Assembly (NCBI RefSeq): GCF_016522075.1
Contig: NZ_JAEHFW010000003.1
Location: forward strand, 310,001-374,000
Reading direction: 5' to 3'
Source: Mucilaginibacter segetis
GTDB lineage: Bacteria > Bacteroidota > Bacteroidia > Sphingobacteriales > Sphingobacteriaceae
Length of the DNA: 64,000 bases
The position numbers were made by a program, and so were the translations under genes. The notes under the pieces were generated by a model. The model was given only the letters and a program-made list of their open reading frames with translations. It made no database searches and was not told the DNA's origin. Shown here piece after piece: positions 55,950-64,000 of the stretch (positions are counted from its first letter, which is position 1; every line of letters starts with the position of its first letter).

Positions 55950-56248
55950 AGGTTACGTTAACTGATTTTGATAAGGCTTTTGAGAACCGCGTACGCTTGC
56001 AGATAATGAGTGTGCTGGTAGCTAACGAGAGTTATGATTTTAACTCGCTGAAGGAACTGCTTGCAGTAACCGATGGTAACCTGGCATCGCATCTTAAGGC
56101 GTTAGAGAAGGAGCAGTACATCACCATAAACAAATCCTTTTTAGGGCGAAAACCTAACACCCGTTATTTTGCTTCGGATTTGGGAAAAGCGGCTTTTAAA
56201 AAACATCTGCAGTCGCTCGAAAATTTAATAAAGCAGCAAAAACTGTAA
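55946..56248 (+). CDS. Winged-helix transcriptional regulator (HTH_34-like)
   Basis: 100 aa, single winged-helix domain. FENRVRLQIMSVLV leads into helix 1, SLKELLAVTDGNLASHLKALEKEQY is the helix-turn-helix and FLGRKPNTRYFASDLG the wing. The GTG start at 55946 overlaps the previous stop by 4 bases. Such small MarR/ArsR-like proteins are dimeric and bind palindromes; sites A and B upstream of its own operon and of the next one are natural targets. No metal-binding cysteines are present. Confidence 0.88.
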   Translation: MKVTLTDFDKAFENRVRLQIMSVLVANESYDFNSLKELLAVTDGNLASHLKALEKEQYITINKSFLGRKPNTRYFASDLGKAAFKKHLQSLENLIKQQKL

Positions 56249-56261
56249 TTTTTTTACTTAA

Positions 56262-56280
56262 TAACTTTGCAATTCAAAGT
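56262..56280. promoter_or_regulatory. Palindromic operator candidate, site B, with -7 box
   Basis: ACTTTG (56264-56269) and CAAAGT (56275-56280) are perfect 6-base inverted arms with a 5-base spacer; TAACTTTG at 56262-56269 is an exact -7 box. TACTTTTA follows as at site A. It lies 19 bases before the XrtN VIT protein start. A clear -33 TTTG is missing. Confidence 0.62.
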
Positions 56281-56298
56281 ACTTTTAATATATATAAA

Positions 56299-58815
56299 AT
56301 GGAAAAAATGATCAACAACTTATTACATGACAGGGTATCATTAACCGGCCTTATCCTGGTGGCGGTGTCGTCGGCCATTTTTATGCTAACCGGGAGCTAT
56401 TCTACCGATACCTCCTTCTTTGGCGCTTTCTTTATTAATTATATGCTATCTGCCGGGTATTTACTGGTAGTGTGGATACATACCGCAACATCACACAAAG
56501 GCAAGTTATCCAAGGGTAAAATTCAGCATACGGTATTTTTGTTGCTATTATGGTTCATTAGTGCCTTCGCACTTAATCGCGAAATGAACGTTTTTGAAGA
56601 TTCCGTAACCTGGCTTAGCGTGTGGATAGTATTGTCATGTGTGGTATTAATAGTATCGGCCTATTTTGAGGTAATTGGGAATGCAGTAAAGTATATAGTG
56701 TTTTTTTTTACGGGATCAGCCTTGCTGTTGTTTACTTATTACTCGCTCTATTTGTTACCGCTGTACGTTATTGGTTTAGTAGGTATTCTTGCTATTGGCA
56801 TTTCGCTGCATACTTATGTGCCATTTTGCCTCGCGCTGGTTACAATAGTTATCATCATTAAAGCATATAAGCAGGATAAAAAAGTATTATACATGGCCAT
56901 ATCCGGCTTTGTATTGCCGATTATGTTTGCCGTTGTCTTTTTAATAAACTGGAGCCAAACCAACCGGAAGATCAACCTTATTATCAACCAAAACACTCTT
57001 GATGAGGGGCGTTTGCCCGCATGGGTAGCCGTTAGTCAGCAAATAAAAAATTCACCTTTTGCCGAACGTATTCTAAAAACAGGTTTGATCTATCACGAGG
57101 TGGCACCCGGAGGTTCATGGTTTTGGGGCGGCATGCCTTCACGTTCATTCGATGGCCGAAGAGAGCATGACCCGCTGGTAGTACTGGCAACTTTGTTTTT
57201 TAAAAAACCAAATTTAGATGAACGGGAGCAGATCAACATTTTAAAGGCGATGTATAATTCCCGCCACCAGGCGCAGGAAAGGTTATGGTCAGGCGATAAT
57301 CTGGAGACAATAAGCATTATCAGTAACGTTAAACTTTTTCCGGAATACCGCTTAGCATATACCGAAAAAACACTCACCATAAAAAACAATACAGGTTGGG
57401 CGTGGAATCAGCAGGAGGCCATTTATACCTTCCACTTGCCGGAAGGAGCTGTGGTAAGTTCACTATCGTTATGGATAAATGGCAGGGAAGAAAAATCGCG
57501 ACTTACCACCAAGGCAAAAGCAGATTCGGCCTATCAGCAGGTGGTGGGAGTAGAACAACACGACCCATCGGTGGTACATTGGCAGGAAGGTAACACCATA
57601 AGTGTGCGGGTATTCCCCTGTACCTCCCAGGAAAACCGTAAATTCAGGATAGGAATTACAAGTCCGCTTAGTAAACAGGGAAATCATTTGGTTTATGATA
57701 ACGTTTTTTTTGACGGCCCGCAGGCGGCAAATGCTCTTGAGACCACACAGATAAGCTTTTCTGAAAAACCGATGAACCTGAAAATGCCATCTGTATTTAA
57801 ACAAGCCGGTGTTGATAGATATATATCAAACAGCACTTATGAGCCGAATTGGCAAATAGCATGCGATGCACCTGCATTAAAAAGTACAGGTTTTACCTTC
57901 GGTGGAGCCCGCTATCAGGTAAGTAATTACCGTCAGCAATATGAAGCATTTACACCTGATGTTATTTATTTGGATGTAAACAGCTCGTGGACAAAGGATG
58001 AATTTAAACAGGTTTATACCAGCTTTAAAAAGCAGCCCGTTTACATTTATTACGATAAGCTGGTTAAACTTACCGATGCAAATGCCGATGAACTGTTCGA
58101 CCTGCTGAAAGAAGAGAATTTTAGTCTTTTCCCTGTTAATAAGATCGGTCATCCTGCTACTGCTTTATTGGTATCTAAAAGCACCGATACTTCACCCAAT
58201 TTAAACGATCTGGTGGGGAGTGGTTTTGCAGAGGATATGACAGCATATCTGAAACATCAACCCGGACAAATACGCCTGTTTAATATTGGTTATCAGCTTA
58301 GCCCATACCTTAAAGCATTAAAGGAACTGCGGGTATTTAACTACGCTAATGGCAGCTTAGCAGAGCTTTCGGAATTGCTTGATAAACACCGTTTTATACA
58401 TAACGCGGAAAATAGCACGACAGTAGTAATTAGTAGCGCCGGCCTGATTATAAACAAGGGCGTAGCGGTAAATACAGGTCACGCTCCCGATCATATTTTA
58501 CGGTTGTTTGCCTACAATGATATTATGAAACAGGTTGCCGCGGGTTACTTTAATGAAAATGAGGTGCCGGATTCTATAGTTGCCGAAGCGGAACAGGCTT
58601 ATGTAGTGTCGCCGGTATCAAGTCTAATAGTGCTGGAAACCCCAAAGGATTATGAGCGTTTTGGTATCGAAGAAAACAAGAACAGTTTACAAAATGCCTC
58701 CATGAAATCATCAGGTGCGGTGCCTGAACCGCAGGAGTGGTTACTGATTCTGTTGGCTGCAAGTGTTGTTATCTACATGGTTACCAAACAAAAAATAGCT
58801 ACCCAAAAACTGTAA
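56299..58815 (+). CDS. XrtN-system VIT domain protein
   Basis: 838 aa. Residues 1-220 hold about seven membrane spans; a VIT domain (about 340-480) includes YTFHLPEGAVVSSLSLWING and AYQQVVGVEQHDPSVVHWQEG; the C-terminal third is soluble. It ends in a PEP-CTERM-like sorting signal: VPEPQEW with P809-E810-P811, then a hydrophobic span and basic tail. This is the known partner of exosortase N, and XrtN follows by 2 bases. Hence it is the probable XrtN substrate. Its promoter overlaps palindrome B. Confidence 0.92.
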   Translation: MEKMINNLLHDRVSLTGLILVAVSSAIFMLTGSYSTDTSFFGAFFINYMLSAGYLLVVWIHTATSHKGKLSKGKIQHTVFLLLLWFISAFALNREMNVFEDSVTWLSVWIVLSCVVLIVSAYFEVIGNAVKYIVFFFTGSALLLFTYYSLYLLPLYVIGLVGILAIGISLHTYVPFCLALVTIVIIIKAYKQDKKVLYMAISGFVLPIMFAVVFLINWSQTNRKINLIINQNTLDEGRLPAWVAVSQQIKNSPFAERILKTGLIYHEVAPGGSWFWGGMPSRSFDGRREHDPLVVLATLFFKKPNLDEREQINILKAMYNSRHQAQERLWSGDNLETISIISNVKLFPEYRLAYTEKTLTIKNNTGWAWNQQEAIYTFHLPEGAVVSSLSLWINGREEKSRLTTKAKADSAYQQVVGVEQHDPSVVHWQEGNTISVRVFPCTSQENRKFRIGITSPLSKQGNHLVYDNVFFDGPQAANALETTQISFSEKPMNLKMPSVFKQAGVDRYISNSTYEPNWQIACDAPALKSTGFTFGGARYQVSNYRQQYEAFTPDVIYLDVNSSWTKDEFKQVYTSFKKQPVYIYYDKLVKLTDANADELFDLLKEENFSLFPVNKIGHPATALLVSKSTDTSPNLNDLVGSGFAEDMTAYLKHQPGQIRLFNIGYQLSPYLKALKELRVFNYANGSLAELSELLDKHRFIHNAENSTTVVISSAGLIINKGVAVNTGHAPDHILRLFAYNDIMKQVAAGYFNENEVPDSIVAEAEQAYVVSPVSSLIVLETPKDYERFGIEENKNSLQNASMKSSGAVPEPQEWLLILLAASVVIYMVTKQKIATQKL

Positions 58816-58817
58816 AC

Positions 58818-60161
58818 ATGTTAGCAATACCCTTAAAGCAGTATCATAAACTTAACTACGCCATGCTATTAGGGCTTATATACCTGTTAATAACTATTTG
58901 GTTTATCCCCGGGTATTTTGTGTGGGACGCCAATATAATAGCAGGGCTGTTAAGTACCGTTAACATCCGGCAATTTTCATTAAGGTATTTACTCCCGGCA
59001 CTAATAACAGCAGTGTTGGCTGTTATGGCTCCTGTAAACACAATGTTCTTTATTGCCGCACTATTTGCGCTGCTGCTACTGATAGAAAATAGCATAGGTA
59101 AACTGAACAATATGCTGCTGTTCTTCCTGGTGCTTATTTCACCGGTGTTTGCTCACATTACGCATCTGGCAGAGTTTCCGGCGAGGCTTTGGGTAAGTGA
59201 TATGGTAGCCCGTGTACTAAGTTTTTCCGGCGCGAATATTACCGCCGAAGGTAACCAACTGGTAAGTGGCAATTATGAGTTTTCTGTAGATCCGGCGTGC
59301 GCGGGCTTAAATATGCTGGTAATGTCTTTACTGATAGGCCTGTTCTTATTAACTTTTTATCAAAGGCAATTGGGTAAGCAGGTTCGTTTTATACACGTAT
59401 TAATGGTATGCGTGGTAACCGTGCTTTTAAATATCGTTTGTAATTTCTTCCGGATAATGTTGCTGGTGAACTTTAAAATTATGCCGGGTACTTTTTTTCA
59501 TGACCTGGTGGGCATTGGGTGTTTAATAATATATGTGATGCTTCCTTTGCTGGTATGCCTCAGGCCGTTTGTTAAGCGATGGGGTAAAGAGGCTATAAGT
59601 GCGCCGCTGTTAAATACAAAAACCAATAACCGTGGCTTACGCTATCCGCTTTTACATCTGATACTGCTGGCTAATGTACTCTTTTTGGCCACTCATCTTA
59701 TAAATGCCGATAAACTTATTGTCCCATCTGATAATATCCGCCTAAAAGGTTATATGAAAACAGCAATGGACAACGGGATCATTAAACTGGAAAATAAGGA
59801 GGCCCTGATCTACATTAAACCAACATCGTTTTATGCACCCGAACACGACCCGATGGTATGTTGGACAGGTAGCGGCTACCAGTTTAAAAAAATAAAAAAG
59901 GAAAGGGTAGCAGGCTTCAATATTTACATGGCCACCCTGCAAAAGCAAAAAGATAAGATATATGCCGCCTGGTGGTTTGATAACGGAAAACTTAAAACGG
60001 TCGATCAGTTAACCTGGCGGTGGGATGCTGCGAAAGGCAAAAGCAGGTTTTACCTGGTAAACGTGAATGCTGCAACGCCAAAGGCCCTCCACAGCAAAGT
60101 ATTCAGGTTGCTTATAACTAAAGAGTTGTTTAATAATAATCCATCACAAATAAAAAAATAA
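58818..60161 (+). CDS. xrtN: Exosortase N with EpsI-like C-terminal domain
   Basis: 447 aa from ATG 58818, two bases after the preceding stop; an in-frame ATG at 58737 lies inside the previous gene and is less likely. Membrane transpeptidase with about eight spans and the exosortase triad: Cys161 in DPACAGLN, Arg212 in CNFFRIML and His228 in FFHDLVG. Residues from about 310 on are soluble and resemble EpsI (DPMVCWTGSGYQFK). It should cleave PEP-type C-terminal signals and anchor or release the protein. Confidence 0.93.
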   Translation: MLAIPLKQYHKLNYAMLLGLIYLLITIWFIPGYFVWDANIIAGLLSTVNIRQFSLRYLLPALITAVLAVMAPVNTMFFIAALFALLLLIENSIGKLNNMLLFFLVLISPVFAHITHLAEFPARLWVSDMVARVLSFSGANITAEGNQLVSGNYEFSVDPACAGLNMLVMSLLIGLFLLTFYQRQLGKQVRFIHVLMVCVVTVLLNIVCNFFRIMLLVNFKIMPGTFFHDLVGIGCLIIYVMLPLLVCLRPFVKRWGKEAISAPLLNTKTNNRGLRYPLLHLILLANVLFLATHLINADKLIVPSDNIRLKGYMKTAMDNGIIKLENKEALIYIKPTSFYAPEHDPMVCWTGSGYQFKKIKKERVAGFNIYMATLQKQKDKIYAAWWFDNGKLKTVDQLTWRWDAAKGKSRFYLVNVNAATPKALHSKVFRLLITKELFNNNPSQIKK

Positions 60162-60164
60162 CCA

Positions 60165-60737
60165 ATGAATACCTGTCATATAACTCAAAAGGATCTTTCA
60201 CCGGACACGCCAAAAAAACATCGCCCGGTTATTAAATTGAAACGTACCCTAAACTACCATCGTTTAATGCGGCGTATTAAAATATGCCTTTGGATAGTTA
60301 TTGCAGGGCTTGCTATTAGTGGTATTACGGCTTTTCCGCTGCAAACGGAACTTAACTGGCTTACTAACAATGGCAATTGGTTGCCTGTTGTCGCGCAACA
60401 TTGGCTGCAAACCGTATACCATGCAATTGTCGTAAGTAATGCGCAATACCCCTTCTTGAGTTACGGAACCGACTGGCTGGCTTTTGCCCATCTTATGCTT
60501 GCCCTGCTGTTTGCAGGGCCGCTTCGCGATCCTGTAAAAAACTTGTGGGTAATACAATTCGGAATGCTGGCATGTTTGTGTGTGTTTCCGCTGGCATTTA
60601 TAGCAGGTGCTGTGCGCGGCATACCATGGTTTTGGCGCTTTATTGATTGTAGTTTCGGGTTGCTGGGCATCATCCCGTTATTTATTGCTTATGCCAATGT
60701 TAAACACCTAAAATATCTGGACAGAAATGGACTCTAA
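60165..60737 (+). CDS. Membrane protein in the XrtN operon
   Basis: 190 aa, unrecognised. A basic N-terminus of about 40 residues precedes four hydrophobic spans (IVIAGLAISGITAF, FAHLMLALLFAGPL, FGMLACLCVFPLAFIAG, IIPLFIAYANV). It starts 3 bases after xrtN and overlaps the DUF2809 gene by 11 bases, so it is part of the XrtN operon. It may be an accessory of the sorting system; there is no direct evidence. Confidence 0.78.
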   Translation: MNTCHITQKDLSPDTPKKHRPVIKLKRTLNYHRLMRRIKICLWIVIAGLAISGITAFPLQTELNWLTNNGNWLPVVAQHWLQTVYHAIVVSNAQYPFLSYGTDWLAFAHLMLALLFAGPLRDPVKNLWVIQFGMLACLCVFPLAFIAGAVRGIPWFWRFIDCSFGLLGIIPLFIAYANVKHLKYLDRNGL

Positions 60738-61119
60738 TGTGCTCACTTTTAATAAAAAATATGCATGGTTTGCCCTGGTATTGCTGGCAACCGAGGTATG
60801 GATAGCCGCTTGTATTCACGACGACTTGCTGCGCCCTTATGGCGGGGATCTTTTGGTGGTGATAATGCTGTATTGTATGGTTAAAACTTTTATAAAAAAG
60901 GATGCCCGCTCTATTGCGTTCAGCGTATTGCTGTTTGCCTACGCCATAGAGATATCACAATATTATAATTTAGTAGAAGTATTGGATTGGGGAAATAATA
61001 ATTTGGCGCGTATAATAATAGGCACTACATTTCAGTGGGGGGATATATTGTCATATACCCTGGGTATTATATTGGTGTTGGCTTACGAACGGCTGGCCTG
61101 GAGCTTATCGAATTATTAA
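60727..61119 (+). CDS. DUF2809 membrane protein
   Basis: 130 aa with four spans. FAYAIEISQYYNLVEVLDWGN and ARIIIGTTFQWGDILSYTLGI are the DUF2809 signature. These small membrane proteins have no known function. It overlaps the previous gene by 11 bases and closes the XrtN operon. Confidence 0.88.
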   Translation: MDSNVLTFNKKYAWFALVLLATEVWIAACIHDDLLRPYGGDLLVVIMLYCMVKTFIKKDARSIAFSVLLFAYAIEISQYYNLVEVLDWGNNNLARIIIGTTFQWGDILSYTLGIILVLAYERLAWSLSNY

Positions 61120-61190
61120 CCTCACTCCAACACATTCCGGAGAAATTTAGAGGGCATTAATATTTGGGGTATTTTAACGTTACATAAAGG

Positions 61191-61952
61191 ATGAAATATT
61201 TTGTAGATAAAAATTCAATTGTACGGCATATATGGGGAAAGGCAGATACGGTACTGTTTATTTTTGCGGGAGCGGCTGCCGAATTTGCAGTTAATAAAGC
61301 GGTAGACTGGCTGTATTTTACAGGGAGGTTACCGGCCGATCCGTTGGGGCGGTTGTTCTCTACGGTCACTTATGCAAGGCAAATCATATTTTCAAGCAAT
61401 GACGATGCGCTTGCCGCAATAGACAAGATAACAGCCATCCATCAATCGGTAGAGAAAACCCGTGGAGCGCAAATACCCGCATGGGCCTATCGCGATGTTT
61501 TATTTATGTTGATAGATTATTCGGTACGTTCCTATGAACTGCTGGAACGACCTTTAACCGCGGCCGAAAAACAGGAAGTATTCAGGGTGTTCAACAAAGT
61601 GGGCCAGCGCATGGGTTTGGAAGGCTTGCCTGAAAGCTATCGCCAATGGCAGATAATGCGTAATCAGCATTTACACGCCGATCTGATAAAAAGCAAATTT
61701 ACAACCGACCTTTATCGTCAGTATAAAAAGCATTTAGGTTTAATACGCTATTTATTAGTTAAGCAAGTGCAGTTATTGGTATGCCCGCCTTTAGTAACCC
61801 GTTTAATTGGTATAAATGGTATGCGATGGCTGGCACCTATTATAGCCATCTATAAATTTTTCCGGTTGATAAAGTTGGATAAACCCTTAAAAGGAGCACT
61901 ATTGCCTGCACAATATAAGGTGCAGATACAAGGGCTGGATGTTTCTTCCTGA
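61191..61952 (+). CDS. MpaB-family oxygenase-like protein (DUF2236)
   Basis: 253 aa alpha-helical protein of the MpaB/DUF2236 family. Early FIFAGAAAEFAVNKAVDWLYFTGRL, WAYRDVLFMLIDYSVRSYELL in the middle and ESYRQWQIMRNQHLHADL near residue 150 fit the family, which includes rubber oxygenase-like heme proteins. The substrate is unknown. It ends 43 bases before a strong terminator of the opposite gene. Confidence 0.82.
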   Translation: MKYFVDKNSIVRHIWGKADTVLFIFAGAAAEFAVNKAVDWLYFTGRLPADPLGRLFSTVTYARQIIFSSNDDALAAIDKITAIHQSVEKTRGAQIPAWAYRDVLFMLIDYSVRSYELLERPLTAAEKQEVFRVFNKVGQRMGLEGLPESYRQWQIMRNQHLHADLIKSKFTTDLYRQYKKHLGLIRYLLVKQVQLLVCPPLVTRLIGINGMRWLAPIIAIYKFFRLIKLDKPLKGALLPAQYKVQIQGLDVSS

Positions 61953-61995
61953 ATCTTTTTCAGAGAGAAAGGAAAGATTAAATGATGTTTATAAA

Positions 61996-62019
61996 AAACC
62001 TCCCCGAAAGGGGAGGTTT
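61996..62019 (-). terminator. Rho-independent terminator of the OmpA-family gene
   Basis: A perfect 10-base stem (61996-62005 with 62010-62019) closes a GAAA/TTTC tetraloop; on the - strand it is followed by a run of six T. It lies 14 bases beyond the OmpA stop (62033) and can also slow transcription from the + strand MpaB gene. Confidence 0.85.
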
Positions 62020-62032
62020 AAAAGGAAATATG

Positions 62033-62563
62033 TTAGTTAAGTTTTTTTATCTCTACTCTGCGGTTCAATACCCGGCCTTCTTCGGTAGTGTTAGGAGCTA
62101 CGGGTTTGCTTTCGCCATAGCCTTTTACCATCAGGTTATCTGCATTAACGCCGCTGTTAACCAGATAGGTTTTTACGGAGTTGGCACGTTCAACAGACAG
62201 TGCCATGTTATGCTCAGTAGTACCTTCGGCTGATGAATTGCCATTAAGTACAAATTTAACCGAGGGGTCTTTCTTCATTTCGGTAACTGCATTATCCAAA
62301 ATAGGGTAAGCATCAGTTTTTAATATACCTGAGTTGAATTCAAACTGTATGTTTTTAAAGTTATAATCAGGTTTTGGTGCAGGTGGCGGTGGAGTAGGTT
62401 TTGCAGGTTCAGGTTTTGGTGTTTCAGCAACAACAGGTTTTGCAGGTTCAGCAGCAGGCGTTGGTTTGGCAGCCACCACCTTTTTTTTGGTTTTACAGGC
62501 CGGTAACAGCACTACTGATGAAAGAATAGCAATTGCAAGAACTGATGATTTGAATAGTTTCAT
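62033..62563 (-). CDS. OmpA-family lipoprotein
   Basis: 176 aa. A lipoprotein signal ends at LPAC (Cys23). A Lys/Ala/Pro-rich linker (about 25-65) leads to an OmpA C-terminal peptidoglycan-binding domain: IQFEFNSGILKTDAYPILD, FVLNGNSSAEGTTEHNMALSVERANSVKTYL and GYGESKPVAPNTTEEGRVLNRRVEI with the conserved NRRVE. It probably ties the outer membrane to the cell wall. Single gene with its own terminator. Confidence 0.93.
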   Translation of the reverse strand: MKLFKSSVLAIAILSSVVLLPACKTKKKVVAAKPTPAAEPAKPVVAETPKPEPAKPTPPPPAPKPDYNFKNIQFEFNSGILKTDAYPILDNAVTEMKKDPSVKFVLNGNSSAEGTTEHNMALSVERANSVKTYLVNSGVNADNLMVKGYGESKPVAPNTTEEGRVLNRRVEIKKLN

Positions 62564-62724
62564 AATTAAAAATTAGTTTGATTTGATATTGTATAGCGGT
62601 AAAAATATAAAAACGTTTGAAAAACCACTATTTATATTCCCGGTTGGTTAACGTATGCTTTAAATTCATTTGTTTGTATCATTACCCTATACCCGTACGT
62701 AATAGCATATAAAAACTAATTAAG

Positions 62725-63147
62725 ATGTATAAAAGAATTTGCTTTGCATTAGTATTACTTGTAGGAATATCAGCCTGTAAAAATGGAGGTAATAAAGGCT
62801 GCGGCATGGTGGCCTGTACCCAGATATACACACAGATAGGTATCTTTTTTCAAGACAACCAGGGTAATGGAGTGGATGTTACCGGTCTTAAAGTAGTTAA
62901 TTTGCGAACTAATAAAGAACTCACTCAGCCATTACCTACGCCCACCCAACTGCCCGGTAGCCATTTCACCATATTTGCCTCCGATACCAATCTTAATGAA
63001 ATATCTGCCCAAGGCGATGATATCCGTGTTACGGCTACTTATGCCGCTACCGGCCAAACCATATCCGTTATCGAGAAATTAGCAGGCGGCAAGTGCCAAT
63101 GCCATGTAGCAAGGATTTCCGGTCCGGAAACGGTTCAATTCAATTAA
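62725..63147 (+). CDS. Small lipoprotein of unknown function
   Basis: 140 aa. Lipoprotein signal MYKRICFALVLLVGISAC with Cys18, then a beta-rich domain with Cys residues (GCGMVACTQ, KCQCHV) and TYAATGQTISVIEKLAG. It looks like a small immunoglobulin- or transthyretin-type sandwich. Not assigned to a family. Divergent from the OmpA gene. Confidence 0.8.
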   Translation: MYKRICFALVLLVGISACKNGGNKGCGMVACTQIYTQIGIFFQDNQGNGVDVTGLKVVNLRTNKELTQPLPTPTQLPGSHFTIFASDTNLNEISAQGDDIRVTATYAATGQTISVIEKLAGGKCQCHVARISGPETVQFN

Positions 63148-63212
63148 ACTATTTTCTTCGGTTACGGTTTTTGCCAATTTATGCGTAATATTATACCCGT
63201 AAACCGCTTAGT

Positions 63213-64000
63213 ATGAACCTTCTTAAATTACCCCTTATCGGTTGCCTTATGCTGGCGGCTGGTGCTGTTTGCTCACAAACCCCCGCCAAAGTATATCACG
63301 AAGGTTACCGTCCGCAGGTGCATTTTTCACCCAAAGCTAAATGGACCAACGACCCTAACGGGTTGGTTTTTTATAAAGGAACTTATCATTTATTTTTCCA
63401 GCATTATCCTGATGATATTGTTTGGGGGCCAATGCATTGGGGCCACGCCGTAAGTACTGATCTTATCCATTGGAAACAAATGCCCATTGCGCTGTATCCC
63501 GATAAACTGGGCTATATATTCAGCGGCAGCGTGGTAGTTGATGAAAATAATACATCCGGGTTTGGTAAAAACGGGCAAACGCCGTTGGTAGCTATTTTTA
63601 CCCATCACGATCCCGAAGGTGAAAAATCCGGGTCAAATACTTTTCAGAATGAGAGCCTGGCCTATAGTTTAGATGCAGGGCAAACCTGGACTAAATATGC
63701 CGCTAACCCGGTACTTAAAAATCCAGGCATAAAAGATTTCAGAGACCCTAAAGTATTTTGGTATGCACCGCAGCATAAATGGGTAATGAGCCTGGCCACT
63801 AAGGACAGGATAACCTTCTACTCCTCTAAAAACCTGAAAAACTGGACAAAAGAAAGTGAGTTCGGTAAAACTGTTGGTGCACACGGAGGGGTTTGGGAAT
63901 GCCCTGATCTGATATCGCTGCAGTTAAACGGTAAACAGTATTGGGTGCTGCTGGTGAGCATTAATCCGGGTGGCGAAAACGGCGGCTCGGCCACGCAATA
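63213..64000 (+). CDS. GH32 family glycoside hydrolase (levanase/inulinase-like), 3' truncated by window
   Basis: First 262 codons. A signal peptide ends near VCSQ. The five-blade propeller start has all three GH32 acids: nucleophile Asp in WTNDPNGLV, Asp in FRDPKVFW and acid/base Glu in VWECPDLI. YHLFFQHYPDDIVWGPMHWGHA is the classical region. It would hydrolyse beta-fructans (levan, inulin) or sucrose in the periplasm or outside. The beta-sandwich C-terminal domain is beyond the window. Confidence 0.93.
   Translation, partial: MNLLKLPLIGCLMLAAGAVCSQTPAKVYHEGYRPQVHFSPKAKWTNDPNGLVFYKGTYHLFFQHYPDDIVWGPMHWGHAVSTDLIHWKQMPIALYPDKLGYIFSGSVVVDENNTSGFGKNGQTPLVAIFTHHDPEGEKSGSNTFQNESLAYSLDAGQTWTKYAANPVLKNPGIKDFRDPKVFWYAPQHKWVMSLATKDRITFYSSKNLKNWTKESEFGKTVGAHGGVWECPDLISLQLNGKQYWVLLVSINPGGENGGSATQ

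Noticed and set aside
61996..62019. Terminator for the + strand MpaB gene.
   Set aside because: Only three T follow the stem on + and they belong to it, while six T follow on -, so the main direction is the OmpA-family gene.
62688..63201. The 10-base string TATACCCGTA occurs upstream of both the small lipoprotein (62688-62697) and the GH32 gene (63192-63201).
   Set aside because: The distance to the start codon differs (27 and 11 bases) and no shared -33 element is present. Two copies of a short string are not enough to call a regulatory motif.

Overview
The window looks like a chromosomal segment of an AT-rich Bacteroidota bacterium, most likely Sphingobacteriaceae (Mucilaginibacter/Pedobacter-like). 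The pointers are an exosortase of the XrtN type with its VIT-domain partner, promoters of the Bacteroidota TTTG / TAnnTTTG type, weak or absent Shine-Dalgarno sequences, lipoprotein-rich envelope genes and secreted glycoside hydrolases. The genus is an inference from gene content, not from a marker gene. I see no tRNA, rRNA, CRISPR array, transposase or phage gene.

Positions 1-50515 are one very large exopolysaccharide (EPS) / surface glycan region. The left arm (about 1-16109, mostly + strand) holds glycosyltransferases, an epimerase, acetyl/acyltransferases and a Wzy-like polymerase. After a converging endonuclease-fold gene (16131-17234, -), a second + strand block (17472-21534) adds an acetyltransferase, a polymerase-like protein and two glycosyltransferases. 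From 21540 to 45819 almost everything is on the - strand: two polyprenyl-phosphate sugar transferases flanking gmd-fcl (GDP-fucose), a + strand GH10 gene, four DUF115/Maf-like proteins around a third polymerase, a flippase, an unusual sugar-biosynthesis operon (35390-42319), then Wzc and Wza. A satellite block on + (46172-50515) carries a YdjC/ChbG-type deacetylase, a WecG/TagA transferase, a secreted beta-helix protein and a second flippase.

The most interesting part is 28064-42319. One tightly spaced operon encodes an HpcH/HpaI aldolase, an acylneuraminate-type cytidylyltransferase between two YhcH-family proteins, a 3-dehydroquinate-synthase-like sugar-phosphate cyclase with an altered catalytic position, an SDR, a GmhA-like isomerase, a Gfo/Idh/MocA oxidoreductase and a D-2-hydroxyacid dehydrogenase. 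Downstream lie a flippase and four proteins of the family that contains the flagellin nonulosonate transferases (Maf). I infer a pathway making a CMP-activated acidic ulosonate or carbocyclic sugar, with the DUF115 proteins as candidate transferases. No nonulosonate synthase (NeuB type) is visible in the window, so this is not an ordinary sialic or pseudaminic acid set.

The right end is a different neighbourhood: a Tat-signal sugar isomerase-like protein, a DUF2339/DUF3999 pair, a membrane protein plus winged-helix regulator, and the exosortase N locus (56299-61119). Two near-identical palindromes of the form CTTTG-N5-CAAAG lie just upstream of the regulator operon and of the XrtN operon, overlapping the -7 promoter position, which suggests the regulator controls both. 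The window ends with an MpaB-like protein, an OmpA-family lipoprotein with a strong terminator, a small lipoprotein and the first 262 codons of a GH32 enzyme.
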